64,000 nt of DNA. Origin: JARRNE01 sp963824085 (lineage in GTDB: Bacteria > Pseudomonadota > Gammaproteobacteria > Chromatiales > Chromatiaceae). The position numbers were made by a program, and so were the translations under genes. The DNA lies in the NCBI GenBank assembly GCA_963824085.1, contig CAWGNT010000017.1, positions 248,001 through 312,000 on the forward strand, read 5' to 3'. Shown in pieces: positions 36,575 through 46,462 of this stretch. Numbering within the stretch: position 1 is the stretch's first letter; each line of letters begins with the position of its first letter. The notes beneath the pieces are model-generated. The model was not told where the DNA came from. It searched no databases and saw nothing but the letters and a program-made list of their open reading frames with translations.

Positions 36575-36760
36575 ATGCTGAAAGTCACCTGGAACGAGGA
36601 AACCTGTCAACACTCCGGCGTCTGCGTGACGCAACTCCCGCAGGTATTCAAGATCGAAAAGGGTCAGTTCGTGATCGATACCACGGGCGCCGACGCCGAC
36701 CGAATCCGCAAGGTCTGCGATGACTGCCCGTCGGGCGCGCTGCGCGCGGAGGAGCAATGA
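36575..36760 (+). CDS. Small 4Fe-4S-type ferredoxin (Fer4_19/YjdI-like)
   Basis: 61 aa: VTWNEETCQHSGVCVTQLPQVF and a C-terminal VCDDCPSGAL. Four cysteines spaced C-x5-C ... C-x2-C match the divergent mono-cluster family. The stop overlaps the next start (ATGA at 36757). Partner unknown. Confidence 0.75.
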   Translation: MLKVTWNEETCQHSGVCVTQLPQVFKIEKGQFVIDTTGADADRIRKVCDDCPSGALRAEEQ

Positions 36761-37287
36761 CGGGCAGGCCAATCATTGCGCTGTGCGGCCTGCCTTTGCT
36801 GCTTGCCCTGGCCGGCGGTGCGGTCGCCGACGGACTCCCGGGGGTCCCCAAGGACTATCCCAGCCACAGCCAGGTCCGCGGCTGCAACCTGGATGACGTT
36901 CGCCGCAAGCTGCAGGACTACAATCACTGTCGTCTGGATATCGCCACCGTGGTGCGCCACTTGGCGGAGGAGCAGCCGATGGGCGCCGAGGCGCAAAAGG
37001 AGTTGCTCGGCTTCGCCGCCAATCTGGAGGAGATGCGAGCCCGCCTGCCCGAGCCCGATCCGGACTCAAACGCCTTCCGTGAGTTTGATTTCCGCCTCGG
37101 CTTGACCTTCGCCGCGATGGTCCTGTTCCTGAACACCAAGGACGAACGCCTGACCGCGCGCTTCGTCCATGACCGCGAGGACCCGAACAGCGAACTTGGG
37201 CGGTATCTGACGCGACTCGACCTCCGCCGCCGGCAGTATCTCGATGGTCTGCAGGCGGCGACCCGCGCCGGCGCTTGTCGTCGCTGA
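36757..37287 (+). CDS. Exported hypothetical protein
   Basis: 176 aa with a signal peptide (PIIALCGLPLLLALAGGAVA) and a helical, charged body (VRGCNLDDVRRKLQDYNHC; FDFRLGLTFAAMVLFLN). No heme motif, no recognised domain. Translationally coupled to the mini-ferredoxin and followed 27 bp later by folE2. Confidence 0.7.
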   Translation: MTGRPIIALCGLPLLLALAGGAVADGLPGVPKDYPSHSQVRGCNLDDVRRKLQDYNHCRLDIATVVRHLAEEQPMGAEAQKELLGFAANLEEMRARLPEPDPDSNAFREFDFRLGLTFAAMVLFLNTKDERLTARFVHDREDPNSELGRYLTRLDLRRRQYLDGLQAATRAGACRR

Positions 37288-37314
37288 GCGCGCCTTGCCA
37301 TCCGGAGACGGAGT

Positions 37315-38248
37315 ATGAGCAGCCCCTGCGCAGCCGTGCTGGAAGATGTGCAAAACACCGCCGACCATCGCGAGGTCCCGATCAACAAGGTCGGCATCAA
37401 GGACGTCCGTCACCCGGCCGTGGTGAAGGACCGCAGCGGCGGCGAACAACGCACCATCGCCAGCTTCAGTCTTTACGCCAGCCTGCCGCAGCATTTCAAG
37501 GGCACGCACACGTCGCGCTCTCTCGAGATGCTCGACGAACAGGAAAACGAGATCACGGTACGCTCCTTCCACGAGATGCTGTTCGAGATCAGTGACCGGC
37601 TCGAGGCCGAGACGAGCCACGTCGAGATGCGCTTCCCCTGCTTCGTCGAGAAGACCGCCCCGTTCTCCGGCGTGAAGAGCCTGATGGATTACGACATCGC
37701 CTTCCTCGGCCGCAAGGACGGCGACGGCCTGCAGGTCTACCTCAAGGTCGCGGGTCGCCGCCACCAGCCTCTGCCCCTGCTCCAAAGGCATCTCCGAGTA
37801 CGGCGCCCACAACCAGCGCTCGCTGATCACGGTCACCGCGCGCATTCAGTGCTTCATCCGGATCGAGGAACTGATCGATCTGATCGAGGGCGACGCGCCC
37901 TGCGACCTATTCTCCGTGCCCAAACGCCCAGACGAGAAATTCGTCACTGAAAAGGCCTGCGACAATCCCAAGTTCGTCGAAGACATCGTCCGTGATGTCG
38001 CCCGGCGACTGGACGCCGAACCGCGCATCGGCGCCTACACGGTGGAGTCGCAGAACGTCGAATCGATCCACAATCACTCCGCTTACGCCCTGATCAGCCG
38101 CGGCAAGCAGGATAACAAGCGGTCCGGGCTCGGGGCTGCGCCCCGCGCCCCGGTCACGTGGTCCATTGCGCGTCAACGAGGACCGCCGCACCGGATTCGC
38201 ATCGCCTTACCCAGCGACACCGATGCACGAGACCGAGACACGGCCTAG
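37315..38248 (+). pseudogene. folE2: GTP cyclohydrolase IB (FolE2/MptA type), frameshifted
   Basis: First enzyme of pterin synthesis, for folate or methanopterin. The N-terminal frame runs MSSPCAAVLEDVQNTADHRE, ISKVGIK-type PINKVGIKDVRHP, FSLYASLPQHFKGTHTSR. The metal-site TSLCPCSKGISEYGAHNQRS is only found after shifting frame near 37750; downstream NVESIHNHSAYALI completes the domain. In the second frame the protein overruns to 38248, past the usual end near 38105. One indel kills the active site; everything else is present. Confidence 0.82.
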
Positions 38249-38259
38249 GCCACGATCGC

Positions 38260-38580
38260 CGCCTGACGATTGGGACGGACGTCGTGCACTCGAAACACCC
38301 GAACCCCGGCGGCGGTGCCCAGTGCCGTCGTCGCGCAGGTGGCGCCGAGTCGCGTCCCGCGGAGACGGCGTTGATCAGGTCGGCGCCGGCATCCAACGCC
38401 GCCGATATCGATGATTTCCGCACCCTCGCCCACATCCCGCACGCATGGGCCACCGCCTGTTCCGGGTCGAGGAAACGCCTGCTGTCGGGGGTCCGATTGA
38501 GCACGCCCATGATCAACCGTGGGCGGTCCTTGTCGTTCCACGGCGTCGCTCCGCTCGTTGTCTGGCGCCGGTGCTGGTCG
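38260..38580 (-). pseudogene. folP: Dihydropteroate synthase remnant
   Basis: Minus-strand pieces: RPRLIMGVLNRTPDSRRFLD (family: MGVLNVTPDSFSDGG), then in another frame GAEIIDIGGVG, then DAGADLINAVSAGRDSA. The catalytic core after this is lost, with the strand ending near HDVRPNRQAAIVA. The order is right but at least three shifts and a large deletion separate the parts. Confidence 0.6.
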
Positions 38581-38994
38581 GGCATGTGACATACCAAACC
38601 GAGCCACACGAGCGCCGGTTCCGCAACGACCGTCTGGGTCGAGGGCAAACCCCTGCCGGTGTCCCGGCGGCGCTACATCGGGTGTGCCATGGTGTCTCAC
38701 GCGGGTCACTGGTCGGTCGCGGGGATGCGCTCGACCTGGCACAGCCGCGCCGCGGCCGACTTGTCTGCCGAAGCGCTCACCAGCGAACGTCTCCGACAAT
38801 CCGCAGCGGTACCGTACGACCGTCACGCGGCTGGCCAAGTGCCAACCGTACCACCTCATGGCATAGCTCTTGCCCCTCTCCTTCACGTCACGGACCGCAG
38901 TAACTCCCTGGTTCACGTGGATATACCGCCCGCAGGTGCGGCCGGACCCGCGGCATCGAAACCTAGATCAGCCCCCGTTTCGGAGTCTTGCGCA
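38581..38994. other. Gap upstream of formate dehydrogenase
   Basis: About 410 bp with only degraded fragments; it must contain the fdh promoter, which I cannot locate with confidence. Confidence 0.35.
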
Positions 38995-40668
38995 GTGACG
39001 ACCTCCAACACCCGCCGCAAGGCGGCTCGACCCAAAGGGCGGCAGCCAACCACGAGCGATTTGGCCGAGGTGCGCCGGTACCTCGATCCGGGCGACAGCC
39101 GTCGCGACCGCCTGATCGAGTACCTGCATCGCATCCAGGACGATCTGGGGCATCTGCCGGCAAAGCTGCTGGTGGCCCTGGCCGCAGAGCTGCGCCTGTC
39201 AGCGGTCGAGGTCTACGAGGTCGCCAGTTTCTACCATCATTTCGACGTCGTCCGCGACGGACAACCGGCGCCTCCCGCACTCACGGTCCGGGTCTGTGAG
39301 TCGGTAGCGTGCGACCTGGCCGGCGCGGAGGAACTGATCGCGGAACTACAGCAGGCATTGGGGGAGGACGTCCGCGTGCAACGCGTCCCCTGCGTCGGTC
39401 GCTGCGAGGCCGCACCGGTCGCCGTGGTCGGCACCCGCCCGGTGACCAAGGCCAACGCACCCGAGGTGCTCGCGGCGGTCGCCAGCGGCCGCCACGCCGA
39501 CGACATTCCCCCGCAAGCGCGCAGCTACGCCGATTACCGGGCCGCCGGCGGCTATCGGCGGCTGATCGAACTGGCCCGCAACGATGACCCGGCCGCCACG
39601 GAGTCGATCCTGCGCGAGCTCGAGCAGGCCAAGCTCCGCGGTCTGGGCGGCGCCGGGTTTCCGGCCGGAAAAAAATGGCGCATCGTGCGCGGCTATGACG
39701 CGCCGCGTCTGATGGCGGTGAACATCGACGAGGGCGAACCCGGTACTTTCAAAGACCGCCACTACCTGGAAAGGGATCCACACCGCTTCCTCGACGGCAT
39801 GTTGATCGCCGCGCAGGTGGTCGGCATCGACGCCATCTACATCTACTTGCGTGACGAGTATGCGGGAGTAAGGGCGCTGCTGGAACGCGAACTGGCCGCC
39901 TTGCAGGCCGATCCGCCCGGTGCCTTACCCGCGATCGAACTGCGCCGCGGGGCCGGTGCCTATATCTGCGGCGAGGAGTCGGCGATGATCGAGTCGATCG
40001 AAGGCAAGCGCGGTATGCCGCGGCTGCGTCCGCCGTACATCGCCGAACGGGGCCTGTTCGACCGGCCGACGCTCGAACACAATATGGAGACCCTGTACTG
40101 GGTTCCCGAGATCCTCGACAAGGGCGCCGACTGGTTCCTGTCTCACGGACGCAACGGTCGCCAGGGGCTGCGCAGCTATTCGGTCAGCGGCCGGGTGAAC
40201 TCGCCGGGGGTCCACCTGGCGCCGGCCGGGATCAGCATCCTCGAGTTGATCGATGAATACTGCGGCGGGATGCTCGATGGGCATAGCTTCAAGGCCTATT
40301 TCCCCGGCGGAGCCTCGGGCGGCATCCTGCCCGCCTCGCTCGGGGGCCTGCCGTTGGACTTCGACACCCTGAACGAGTACGGCTGCTTCATCGGCTCGGC
40401 AGCGATCATCGTGCTGTCCGACCAGGACAGCGTCCGCGAGCAAGCCCTGAACGCGATGCGATTCTTCGCCCACGAGTCCTGCGGCCAGTGCACCCCGTGC
40501 CGAGTCGGCACCGAGAAGGCGGCGCAGCTGATGGCGCGCCCGGAGTGGGACCAGCGGGCGCTCGGGGACCTCTGCCAGGTCATGGAAGACGCGTCCATCT
40601 GCGGGCTGGGACAGGCCGCGCCCAACCCGCTGCGCTGCGCGATGAAGTATTTCCCCGAGGAGTTCTGA
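38995..40668 (+). CDS. NAD-dependent formate dehydrogenase, fused beta/gamma subunit
   Basis: A 557-aa fusion of a NuoE-like domain (residues ~30-170; RVCESVACDLAG ... VPCVGRCEAAPVAVV 2Fe-2S ligands) and a NuoF-like domain (residues ~200-555; RGLGGAGFPAGKKW for FMN/NAD, AGAYICGEESAMIESIEGKRG, CGQCTPCRVGTEK for 4Fe-4S). It passes electrons from the catalytic subunit to NAD, as in Fdh1 of methylobacteria. GTG 38995, after GGAG, is my start; the frame is open further upstream without homology. Ends 3 bp before the alpha subunit. Confidence 0.87.
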   Translation: MTTSNTRRKAARPKGRQPTTSDLAEVRRYLDPGDSRRDRLIEYLHRIQDDLGHLPAKLLVALAAELRLSAVEVYEVASFYHHFDVVRDGQPAPPALTVRVCESVACDLAGAEELIAELQQALGEDVRVQRVPCVGRCEAAPVAVVGTRPVTKANAPEVLAAVASGRHADDIPPQARSYADYRAAGGYRRLIELARNDDPAATESILRELEQAKLRGLGGAGFPAGKKWRIVRGYDAPRLMAVNIDEGEPGTFKDRHYLERDPHRFLDGMLIAAQVVGIDAIYIYLRDEYAGVRALLERELAALQADPPGALPAIELRRGAGAYICGEESAMIESIEGKRGMPRLRPPYIAERGLFDRPTLEHNMETLYWVPEILDKGADWFLSHGRNGRQGLRSYSVSGRVNSPGVHLAPAGISILELIDEYCGGMLDGHSFKAYFPGGASGGILPASLGGLPLDFDTLNEYGCFIGSAAIIVLSDQDSVREQALNAMRFFAHESCGQCTPCRVGTEKAAQLMARPEWDQRALGDLCQVMEDASICGLGQAAPNPLRCAMKYFPEEF

Positions 40669-40671
40669 ACC

Positions 40672-43416
40672 ATGGCCTTGCGATCCGAAGCCCAGGCGGC
40701 AGAGGTGCCCTTCACCCTCAACGGCCAGGAGATCACCGCGCTGGCCGGCGAGAGTCTGCTGCAGGCCGCGCAGCGCCACGGGGTGGAGATCCCGCACCTG
40801 TGCTATGCCAAGGGACTACGTGCCGACGGCAACTGCCGCGCCTGCATGGTCGAGATCGACGGCGAGCGCGTGCTGGCCCCGTCCTGCTGCCGGGCGCCGA
40901 GCGCCGGCATGAAGGTGTCCAGCGATTCCTCACGCGCCCGCCGTGCGCAGGAACTGGTGCTGGAACTGCTGCAGTCCGACATCGTCGCGGGCCGAAGCTA
41001 CACCCTGCACAGCGAACTCGATCATTGGAGCGCAAAGCTGCAGCTGGGCAAGCCCCGCTATCCGGCCCGCGGACAGCCGGAGGCCGACCTCTCCCATCCC
41101 GCCATCGCGGTCAATCTGGATGCCTGCATCCAGTGCGGCCGCTGTCTGCGCGCCTGTCGCGAAGAACAGGGCAACGACGTGATCGGCTGGGCCGGCCGTG
41201 GCGCCGACGCGCGCATTGTCTTCGACCTCGAAGATCTCATGGGCGACTCCAGCTGCGTGGCCTGCGGCGAATGTGTCCAGGCCTGCCCGACCGGTGCCCT
41301 GATGCCCGCCAACGGGGTCGCCCTGCGGCCGGTAGACAAGAAAGTGAACTCGGTGTGTCCGTACTGCGGCGTTGGCTGCCAACTGACGTATCACGTTGCG
41401 GACAACAGGATCCTATTCGTCGAAGGCCGCGACGGGCCGGCGAACAACAGCCGGTTGTGCGTCAAGGGCCGCTACGGCTTCGATTACGTCAGTCACCGGC
41501 AACGTCTGACCGTGCCGCTGATACGTCGCGACGATGCCCCGAAGCACGCCGAGATGGACATGGATTTCGACCATCCGCTGCGCGACTTCCGCGAGGCCAG
41601 CTGGGAAGAAGCCCTGGAGCGGGCAGCCAACGGCCTGGTGCGTATCCGCGACACTCACGGCCCCTCCGCGCTCGCCGGCTTCGGCTCGGCCAAGGGTTCG
41701 AACGAGGAAGCCTACCTGTTCCAGAAGATGGTGCGAACCGGCTTCCGCACGAACAATGTCGATCACTGCACCCGCTTGTGCCACGCCTCTTCGGTCGCGG
41801 CGCTGCTGCAGATGATCGGTTCAGGGGCGGTCTCCAACCCGGTGGCCGATGTCAGCGAGGCTGAGGTGATCGTGCTGATCGGCGCCAACCCGACCGAGAA
41901 CCACCCGGTTGCCGCCACCTTTTTCAAGAACGCCGCGCGCGCCGGCAAGACCCTGATCGTGATGGACCCGCGGCGCACGGCGATCGCCCGCGGTGCCAAG
42001 TATGTGCTGCAGTTCAAGCCCGACACCGACGTCGCCATGCTCAACGCGATCATGCACTCGGTGGTGCAGCAAGGGCTGGTGGACCAAGACTTCGTCGCCC
42101 GACGCACCGAAGGCTACGAAGCGCTGAAAGCGCACCTCGGCGACTACTCGCCGGAGGCCATGGAGAGCATCTGCGGCATCCCGGCGGCGACTTTGCACGA
42201 AGTGGCACGGGTGTTCGCCCGCGCCAAAGGCGCAATGATCTTCTGGGGTATGGGCATATCCCAGCACGTACATGGTACGGATAACGCCCGTTGCCTGATC
42301 GACCTGGCGCTGATCACCGGCCAGATCGGGCGCCCGGGGACCGGCCTGCATCCGTTGCGCGGTCAGAACAATGTCCAGGGCGCGTCCGACGTCGGCCTGA
42401 TCCCCATGGTCTTCCCCGATTACCAGCGGGTCGACGACCCCGCGATCAGAGACCGCTTCGAGAGGCTCTGGGGCCAGGCGCTGGACCCCGAACCCGGCTT
42501 GACCGTGGTCGAGATCATGCACGCGATCCACGACGGTAAGGTCCGCGGCATGTACATCATGGGCGAGAATCCGGCGATGTCGGACCCCAACCTCAACCAC
42601 GCCCGAGTGGCGCTGGCCGCGCTCGACCACCTGGTGGTTCAGGACATCTTCATGACCGAGACTGCGCACTATGCCGATGTCATCCTGCCGGCCTCGGCCT
42701 TCCCGGAGAAGACCGGCACCTTCACCAACACCGACCGCCGGGTACAGCTCGGCCGCCAGGCGCTGGATCCGCCCGGCCAGGCGCGCCAGGACCTGGACAT
42801 CATCATGGACCTGGCCAGGCGCATCGGTCTCGCTTGGGACTACCGCGGCCCGAGCGACGTTTTCGAAGAGATGCGCCAGGCAATGCCGAACATCGCCGGC
42901 ATCACCTGGGAACGGCTCGCGCAAGACAGCTCGGTCACCTACCCCTGCGAACAGGAGGGCGACCCCGGCGACGAGGTCATCTTTACCGAACAGTTTCCCC
43001 GCCCCGGCGGCAAGGCGCTGCTGGTGCCCGCCGCCTTGCGCAACGCCGACGAGCTTCCGGACGACGAATACCCCCTCGTCCTGATCACCGGCCGGCAGCT
43101 CGAACACTGGCACACCGGCGCCATGACCCGTCGCGCCAGCGTGCTGGACGCGATCGAGCCGGCACCCGTGGCCACCCTGCATCCGGACCAACTCGCGGCG
43201 ATCGGCGCCCGGGCCGGCGATCTCATCCGCCTGCGCTCACGCCGCGGCGAGGTCGTCGCGCATGCCCGCCTCGATCACGGCCTGCGCCAAGGCCAGGTCT
43301 TCCTGCCGTTCTGTTATCACGAGGCGGCGGCCAACCTGCTCACCAACGAGGCGCTCGATCCCGATGGCAAGATCCCGGAGTTCAAATTCTGCGCGATTCA
43401 GGTCGAACCGGCTTGA
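40672..43416 (+). CDS. NAD-dependent formate dehydrogenase, catalytic alpha subunit
   Basis: 914 aa, cytoplasmic. N-terminal 2Fe-2S ferredoxin domain, residues ~10-85 (LCYAKGLRADGNCRACMVEI), His-Cys 4Fe-4S region, two 4Fe-4S motifs (CIQCGRCLRACR; CVACGECVQACPTGAL), then CPYCGVGCQL and the Mo/W-bisMGD domains. Active-site region NNVDHCTRLCHASSV carries Cys in place of selenocysteine, with a nearby His. Oxidises formate to CO2 with NAD through the fused subunit. Whether it uses Mo or W cannot be told. Intact, and the final step of the C1 route. Confidence 0.93.
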   Translation: MALRSEAQAAEVPFTLNGQEITALAGESLLQAAQRHGVEIPHLCYAKGLRADGNCRACMVEIDGERVLAPSCCRAPSAGMKVSSDSSRARRAQELVLELLQSDIVAGRSYTLHSELDHWSAKLQLGKPRYPARGQPEADLSHPAIAVNLDACIQCGRCLRACREEQGNDVIGWAGRGADARIVFDLEDLMGDSSCVACGECVQACPTGALMPANGVALRPVDKKVNSVCPYCGVGCQLTYHVADNRILFVEGRDGPANNSRLCVKGRYGFDYVSHRQRLTVPLIRRDDAPKHAEMDMDFDHPLRDFREASWEEALERAANGLVRIRDTHGPSALAGFGSAKGSNEEAYLFQKMVRTGFRTNNVDHCTRLCHASSVAALLQMIGSGAVSNPVADVSEAEVIVLIGANPTENHPVAATFFKNAARAGKTLIVMDPRRTAIARGAKYVLQFKPDTDVAMLNAIMHSVVQQGLVDQDFVARRTEGYEALKAHLGDYSPEAMESICGIPAATLHEVARVFARAKGAMIFWGMGISQHVHGTDNARCLIDLALITGQIGRPGTGLHPLRGQNNVQGASDVGLIPMVFPDYQRVDDPAIRDRFERLWGQALDPEPGLTVVEIMHAIHDGKVRGMYIMGENPAMSDPNLNHARVALAALDHLVVQDIFMTETAHYADVILPASAFPEKTGTFTNTDRRVQLGRQALDPPGQARQDLDIIMDLARRIGLAWDYRGPSDVFEEMRQAMPNIAGITWERLAQDSSVTYPCEQEGDPGDEVIFTEQFPRPGGKALLVPAALRNADELPDDEYPLVLITGRQLEHWHTGAMTRRASVLDAIEPAPVATLHPDQLAAIGARAGDLIRLRSRRGEVVAHARLDHGLRQGQVFLPFCYHEAAANLLTNEALDPDGKIPEFKFCAIQVEPA

Positions 43417-43534
43417 ACGCCCATCGCGCCGTTTCGCGTTTGCCGGTGGATTGCGATGAAACGGCTCGCCCAAGGCACGGCACTGGGACAAAGGCCGCGG
43501 CGGCGGTGCCAGCGGCCAGGACCCGGAAACCCTG

Positions 43535-44845
43535 ATGAGTGACCCCCACAAGATCGTCATCGTCGGCGGCGGCGCCGCCGGTCTCGAGCTGGCGACCCGA
43601 TTGGGCCGGAAGCTTGGTCGACGCCAGCGCGCCGAGGTCACGCTCATCGACGCCGGGCGCACGCATATCTGGAAACCCCTGCTGCACCAGGTTGCGGCCG
43701 GCTCCTTCGATCCGGGACTGCACACGGTCGAGTACCTGGCCCAGGCGGAGCGCAGCCATTTCCGTTTTCGCATGGGAAAACTGGAGACCCTGGACCGGAA
43801 CAACCGACAGGTCTGGTTGTCACCGACGCTGAACGACGAAGGAGTCGAGATCATCCCCCGACGCAGCTTCCGCTATGACACTCTGGTCCTGTCGGTCGGC
43901 AGCGTTAGTCACGACTTCGGCATCCCGGGAGTCGTCGAGCACTGCTGGTTTCTCGACGACAAGAAGGAGGCCGTCACCTTTCAGAAGCGGCTGATGGAGC
44001 GGCTGATTCAGTCCGCGACGCACCATGGGCCGCGAACGCCCGGACAGCTCGATATCGCCATCGTCGGCGCCGGGGCCACCGGCGTCGAGCTGGCGGCACA
44101 ACTGCACCAGGTCACGCGTCGACTGCGTCAGTTCGGATTCGAACACCTGGATCCGGAAAGCCATGTCCGGCTGAGGATTCTCGACGCCGGCCCTCGCATC
44201 CTTCCGGCGCTGCCGGAACGGATCTCCGACGAGGTGCGGAGCGAGCTCGATGACCTGGGGATCGAGGTCATGCTCAATCAGGCCGTCACCCGCGTGACCG
44301 ATGCTGGGGTGGAGACTGCGTCGGGCGACTTCATCCCGGCGGCGATCATAGTCTGGGCCGCCGGCATCAAGGCCCCGGACGTGACGGCCGGTCTGGGTCT
44401 CGAGGTCAACGGCATCAATCAGATCAAGGTCGGAAGAAATCTCCTGTCGATGAGCGACGACCACGTCTTCGCCATCGGCGATTGCGCCGCGTTTCCGCCC
44501 GACGCGAAGGGCTGGACGGTGCCGCCCCGCGCCCAGGCGGCTCACCAACAGTCCAGCTTTGTCGCTAAGGCCATCGGCAAGCGCCTCAAGGGCAAGCGGG
44601 ACATCGGTGAGTGGGTCTACCGCGACTACGGCTCGCTGGTAACGCTGGGCGGTTACAGCACGGTCGGCAGCCTGATGGGCGCCATCACCGGCAATCTCTG
44701 GATATCCGGCCTGATCGCGCGCCTGGTCTATCTTTCCCTGTACAAGATGCACCAGGTGACCCTTCATGGCGCATTTAGCACGCTGCTGTTGACGCTCTCG
44801 TCGTTCCTGCGGCGTTCGGTCAACCCGGAAGTCAAGCTGCACTGA
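43535..44845 (+). CDS. ndh: Type II NADH dehydrogenase
   Basis: 436-aa membrane-associated flavoprotein passing electrons from NADH to quinone without proton pumping. FAD motif VIVGGGAAGLELATRLG, NADH motif AIVGAGATGVELAAQLH, HVFAIGDCAAFP, and a C-terminal amphipathic/hydrophobic anchor (SLMGAITGNLWISGLIARLV). 118 bp after the FDH alpha gene on the same strand, so it may recycle NADH from formate oxidation. Confidence 0.9.
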   Translation: MSDPHKIVIVGGGAAGLELATRLGRKLGRRQRAEVTLIDAGRTHIWKPLLHQVAAGSFDPGLHTVEYLAQAERSHFRFRMGKLETLDRNNRQVWLSPTLNDEGVEIIPRRSFRYDTLVLSVGSVSHDFGIPGVVEHCWFLDDKKEAVTFQKRLMERLIQSATHHGPRTPGQLDIAIVGAGATGVELAAQLHQVTRRLRQFGFEHLDPESHVRLRILDAGPRILPALPERISDEVRSELDDLGIEVMLNQAVTRVTDAGVETASGDFIPAAIIVWAAGIKAPDVTAGLGLEVNGINQIKVGRNLLSMSDDHVFAIGDCAAFPPDAKGWTVPPRAQAAHQQSSFVAKAIGKRLKGKRDIGEWVYRDYGSLVTLGGYSTVGSLMGAITGNLWISGLIARLVYLSLYKMHQVTLHGAFSTLLLTLSSFLRRSVNPEVKLH

Positions 44846-45316
44846 TGACGACGCATCGATATTCGGCATGCAGGGTTGGTATCGACGGGCTTTGCTCCTG
44901 TCGGTCCACGCTAAGTGGGCGGGGATTGACGGGCTCGTCACGTATCAAGATATTTGTGGATCGCCGCTGCTTTCGCCGGGTCGCGAGACCTGAGGATAAC
45001 GCTATAACAATTAGTTAGGTAGAAAATCCAGTTGTCGCAGCATCGAAACAAGCGCTTTACTGACTGACTGTGTTTGACAGGTTTAGCGTCCCTGAATAGT
45101 AACGATAGATTAACGCTATGACCGTTATTGCAATAATCAAATGGCTGCTGTCGGAAGGGCTACTACACTCAGGCGTGGAAAACTCACGCGCTTTCGAAGG
45201 CTGCGGCGATACCGCCAAGCCGGTTCGTGGTGAGACGGCCACCGGTCGCGGTGCAACCAGGCCACGGGTGCCGCAGCTCAATTGAACGATTGCCATACAA
45301 AAGGAGGAAAACGATC
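44846..45316. other. Intergenic region upstream of the peroxidase operon
   Basis: 470 bp without a gene. It should hold the promoter of the three-gene operon at 45317-47964. A relatively AT-rich stretch at 45085-45135 (ATAGTAACGATAGATTAACG) is the best promoter candidate. Confidence 0.4.
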
Positions 45317-46459
45317 ATGAGACGACCAGCACTGTGGCTGACCCTGGCCGTATTGGCCGCCGCCGCAAGCGTGTCGGCAGCACCGCTCGGACTGCCGCCG
45401 GTGCCGATACCGGCTGACAATCCGCAGACACCCGCCAAAATCAAACTCGGCGACCGTCTGTACCATGACAAGCGTTTCAGTGCCGACGGCAAGGTCAGTT
45501 GCTCGACTTGCCACGAAAAAGAGAAAGGGTTTACCGACCACCGCCGCGTGTCGGAAGGTCACGATGGCCTGCTCGGCACCCGCAACGCGCCGACGGTGAT
45601 CAACGCCGCGTACATGAAAACCCTGTTCTGGGACGGCCGCGAGCCCGATCTGGAAGGGCAATCCAAGCAGCCCCCCGTCAATCCGGTGGAGGGCGGCCTG
45701 CCGAACCACGAGGTACTGCTCGCGGTCATTCGCAATGATCCGTCGTATGTAGATGCCTTCACGGACGTGTTCGGGGTGAAGGACGCCTCCGAGATCACCA
45801 TCGATCAGTACGCCGATGCAATAGCCAGTTTCGAGCGTACCATTATTGCCGGGGATTCACCCTTCGACCGCTATCAATATGGCGGTGATAAATCGGCCAT
45901 GAGCGAAGCGGCGATCCGTGGTCTGGCGGTGTTTGTCGGCCAGGGCCGTTGCGTATCCTGCCATATCATCGAGCAGACGCAGGCGCTGTTCACGGACAAC
46001 CGCTTCCACAACATCGGCGTGGGCTTCAAGAACATCCGCGGCAAAGAAAACACCATCGCCCAGGAGTTCCTGAAAGCCAAGCACGCAGGGGCGGATGTTG
46101 ACAAGACGGTACTTGCCGACCCGGATGCCTCGGAACTGGGCCGCTTCGCGGTCTCCGAAGACCTCAACCAGGTCGGGGCCTTCAAGACCGCCAGCCTGCG
46201 CAATATTGCACTGACCGCGCCCTACATGCACGACGGCAGCCAGAAGACGCTGGAAGACATGGTTAACTTCTATAACAATGGCGGCCGGGTCAAGGAGGAC
46301 GATCCGTTCTCGCCCTTCCTGAGCGGCGGCATCCGTCCACTGCACCTGTCGGACCAGCAGAAGAAGGACCTGGTTGAGTTTCTCAAGGCGCTGACCAGCC
46401 CCGAAATCGCCAAGCAGGTGACCAGCACCGAGATCATCACCAAAAAGAGGAGCGATTAA
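45317..46459 (+). CDS. Diheme cytochrome c peroxidase / MauG family
   Basis: 380 aa, signal peptide (PALWLTLAVLAAAASVSA), heme motifs CSTCH (about residue 60) and CVSCH (about residue 214), the TSLRNIALTAPYMHDGS family motif and FYNNGG near the C-terminus. Reduces H2O2 or carries out MauG-type oxidation in the periplasm. GGAGGAAA precedes the ATG. First gene of a tight operon with a Tat phosphoesterase (4-bp gap) and a monoheme cytochrome. A full-length relative of the MauG half at 32.1-33.2 kb. Confidence 0.88.
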   Translation: MRRPALWLTLAVLAAAASVSAAPLGLPPVPIPADNPQTPAKIKLGDRLYHDKRFSADGKVSCSTCHEKEKGFTDHRRVSEGHDGLLGTRNAPTVINAAYMKTLFWDGREPDLEGQSKQPPVNPVEGGLPNHEVLLAVIRNDPSYVDAFTDVFGVKDASEITIDQYADAIASFERTIIAGDSPFDRYQYGGDKSAMSEAAIRGLAVFVGQGRCVSCHIIEQTQALFTDNRFHNIGVGFKNIRGKENTIAQEFLKAKHAGADVDKTVLADPDASELGRFAVSEDLNQVGAFKTASLRNIALTAPYMHDGSQKTLEDMVNFYNNGGRVKEDDPFSPFLSGGIRPLHLSDQQKKDLVEFLKALTSPEIAKQVTSTEIITKKRSD

Positions 46460-46462
46460 TCC

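Noticed and set aside
41740..41790. Selenocysteine in formate dehydrogenase
   Set aside because: The active-site codon is TGC (Cys in DHCTRLCH), not TGA, and no SECIS-like stem was evident.
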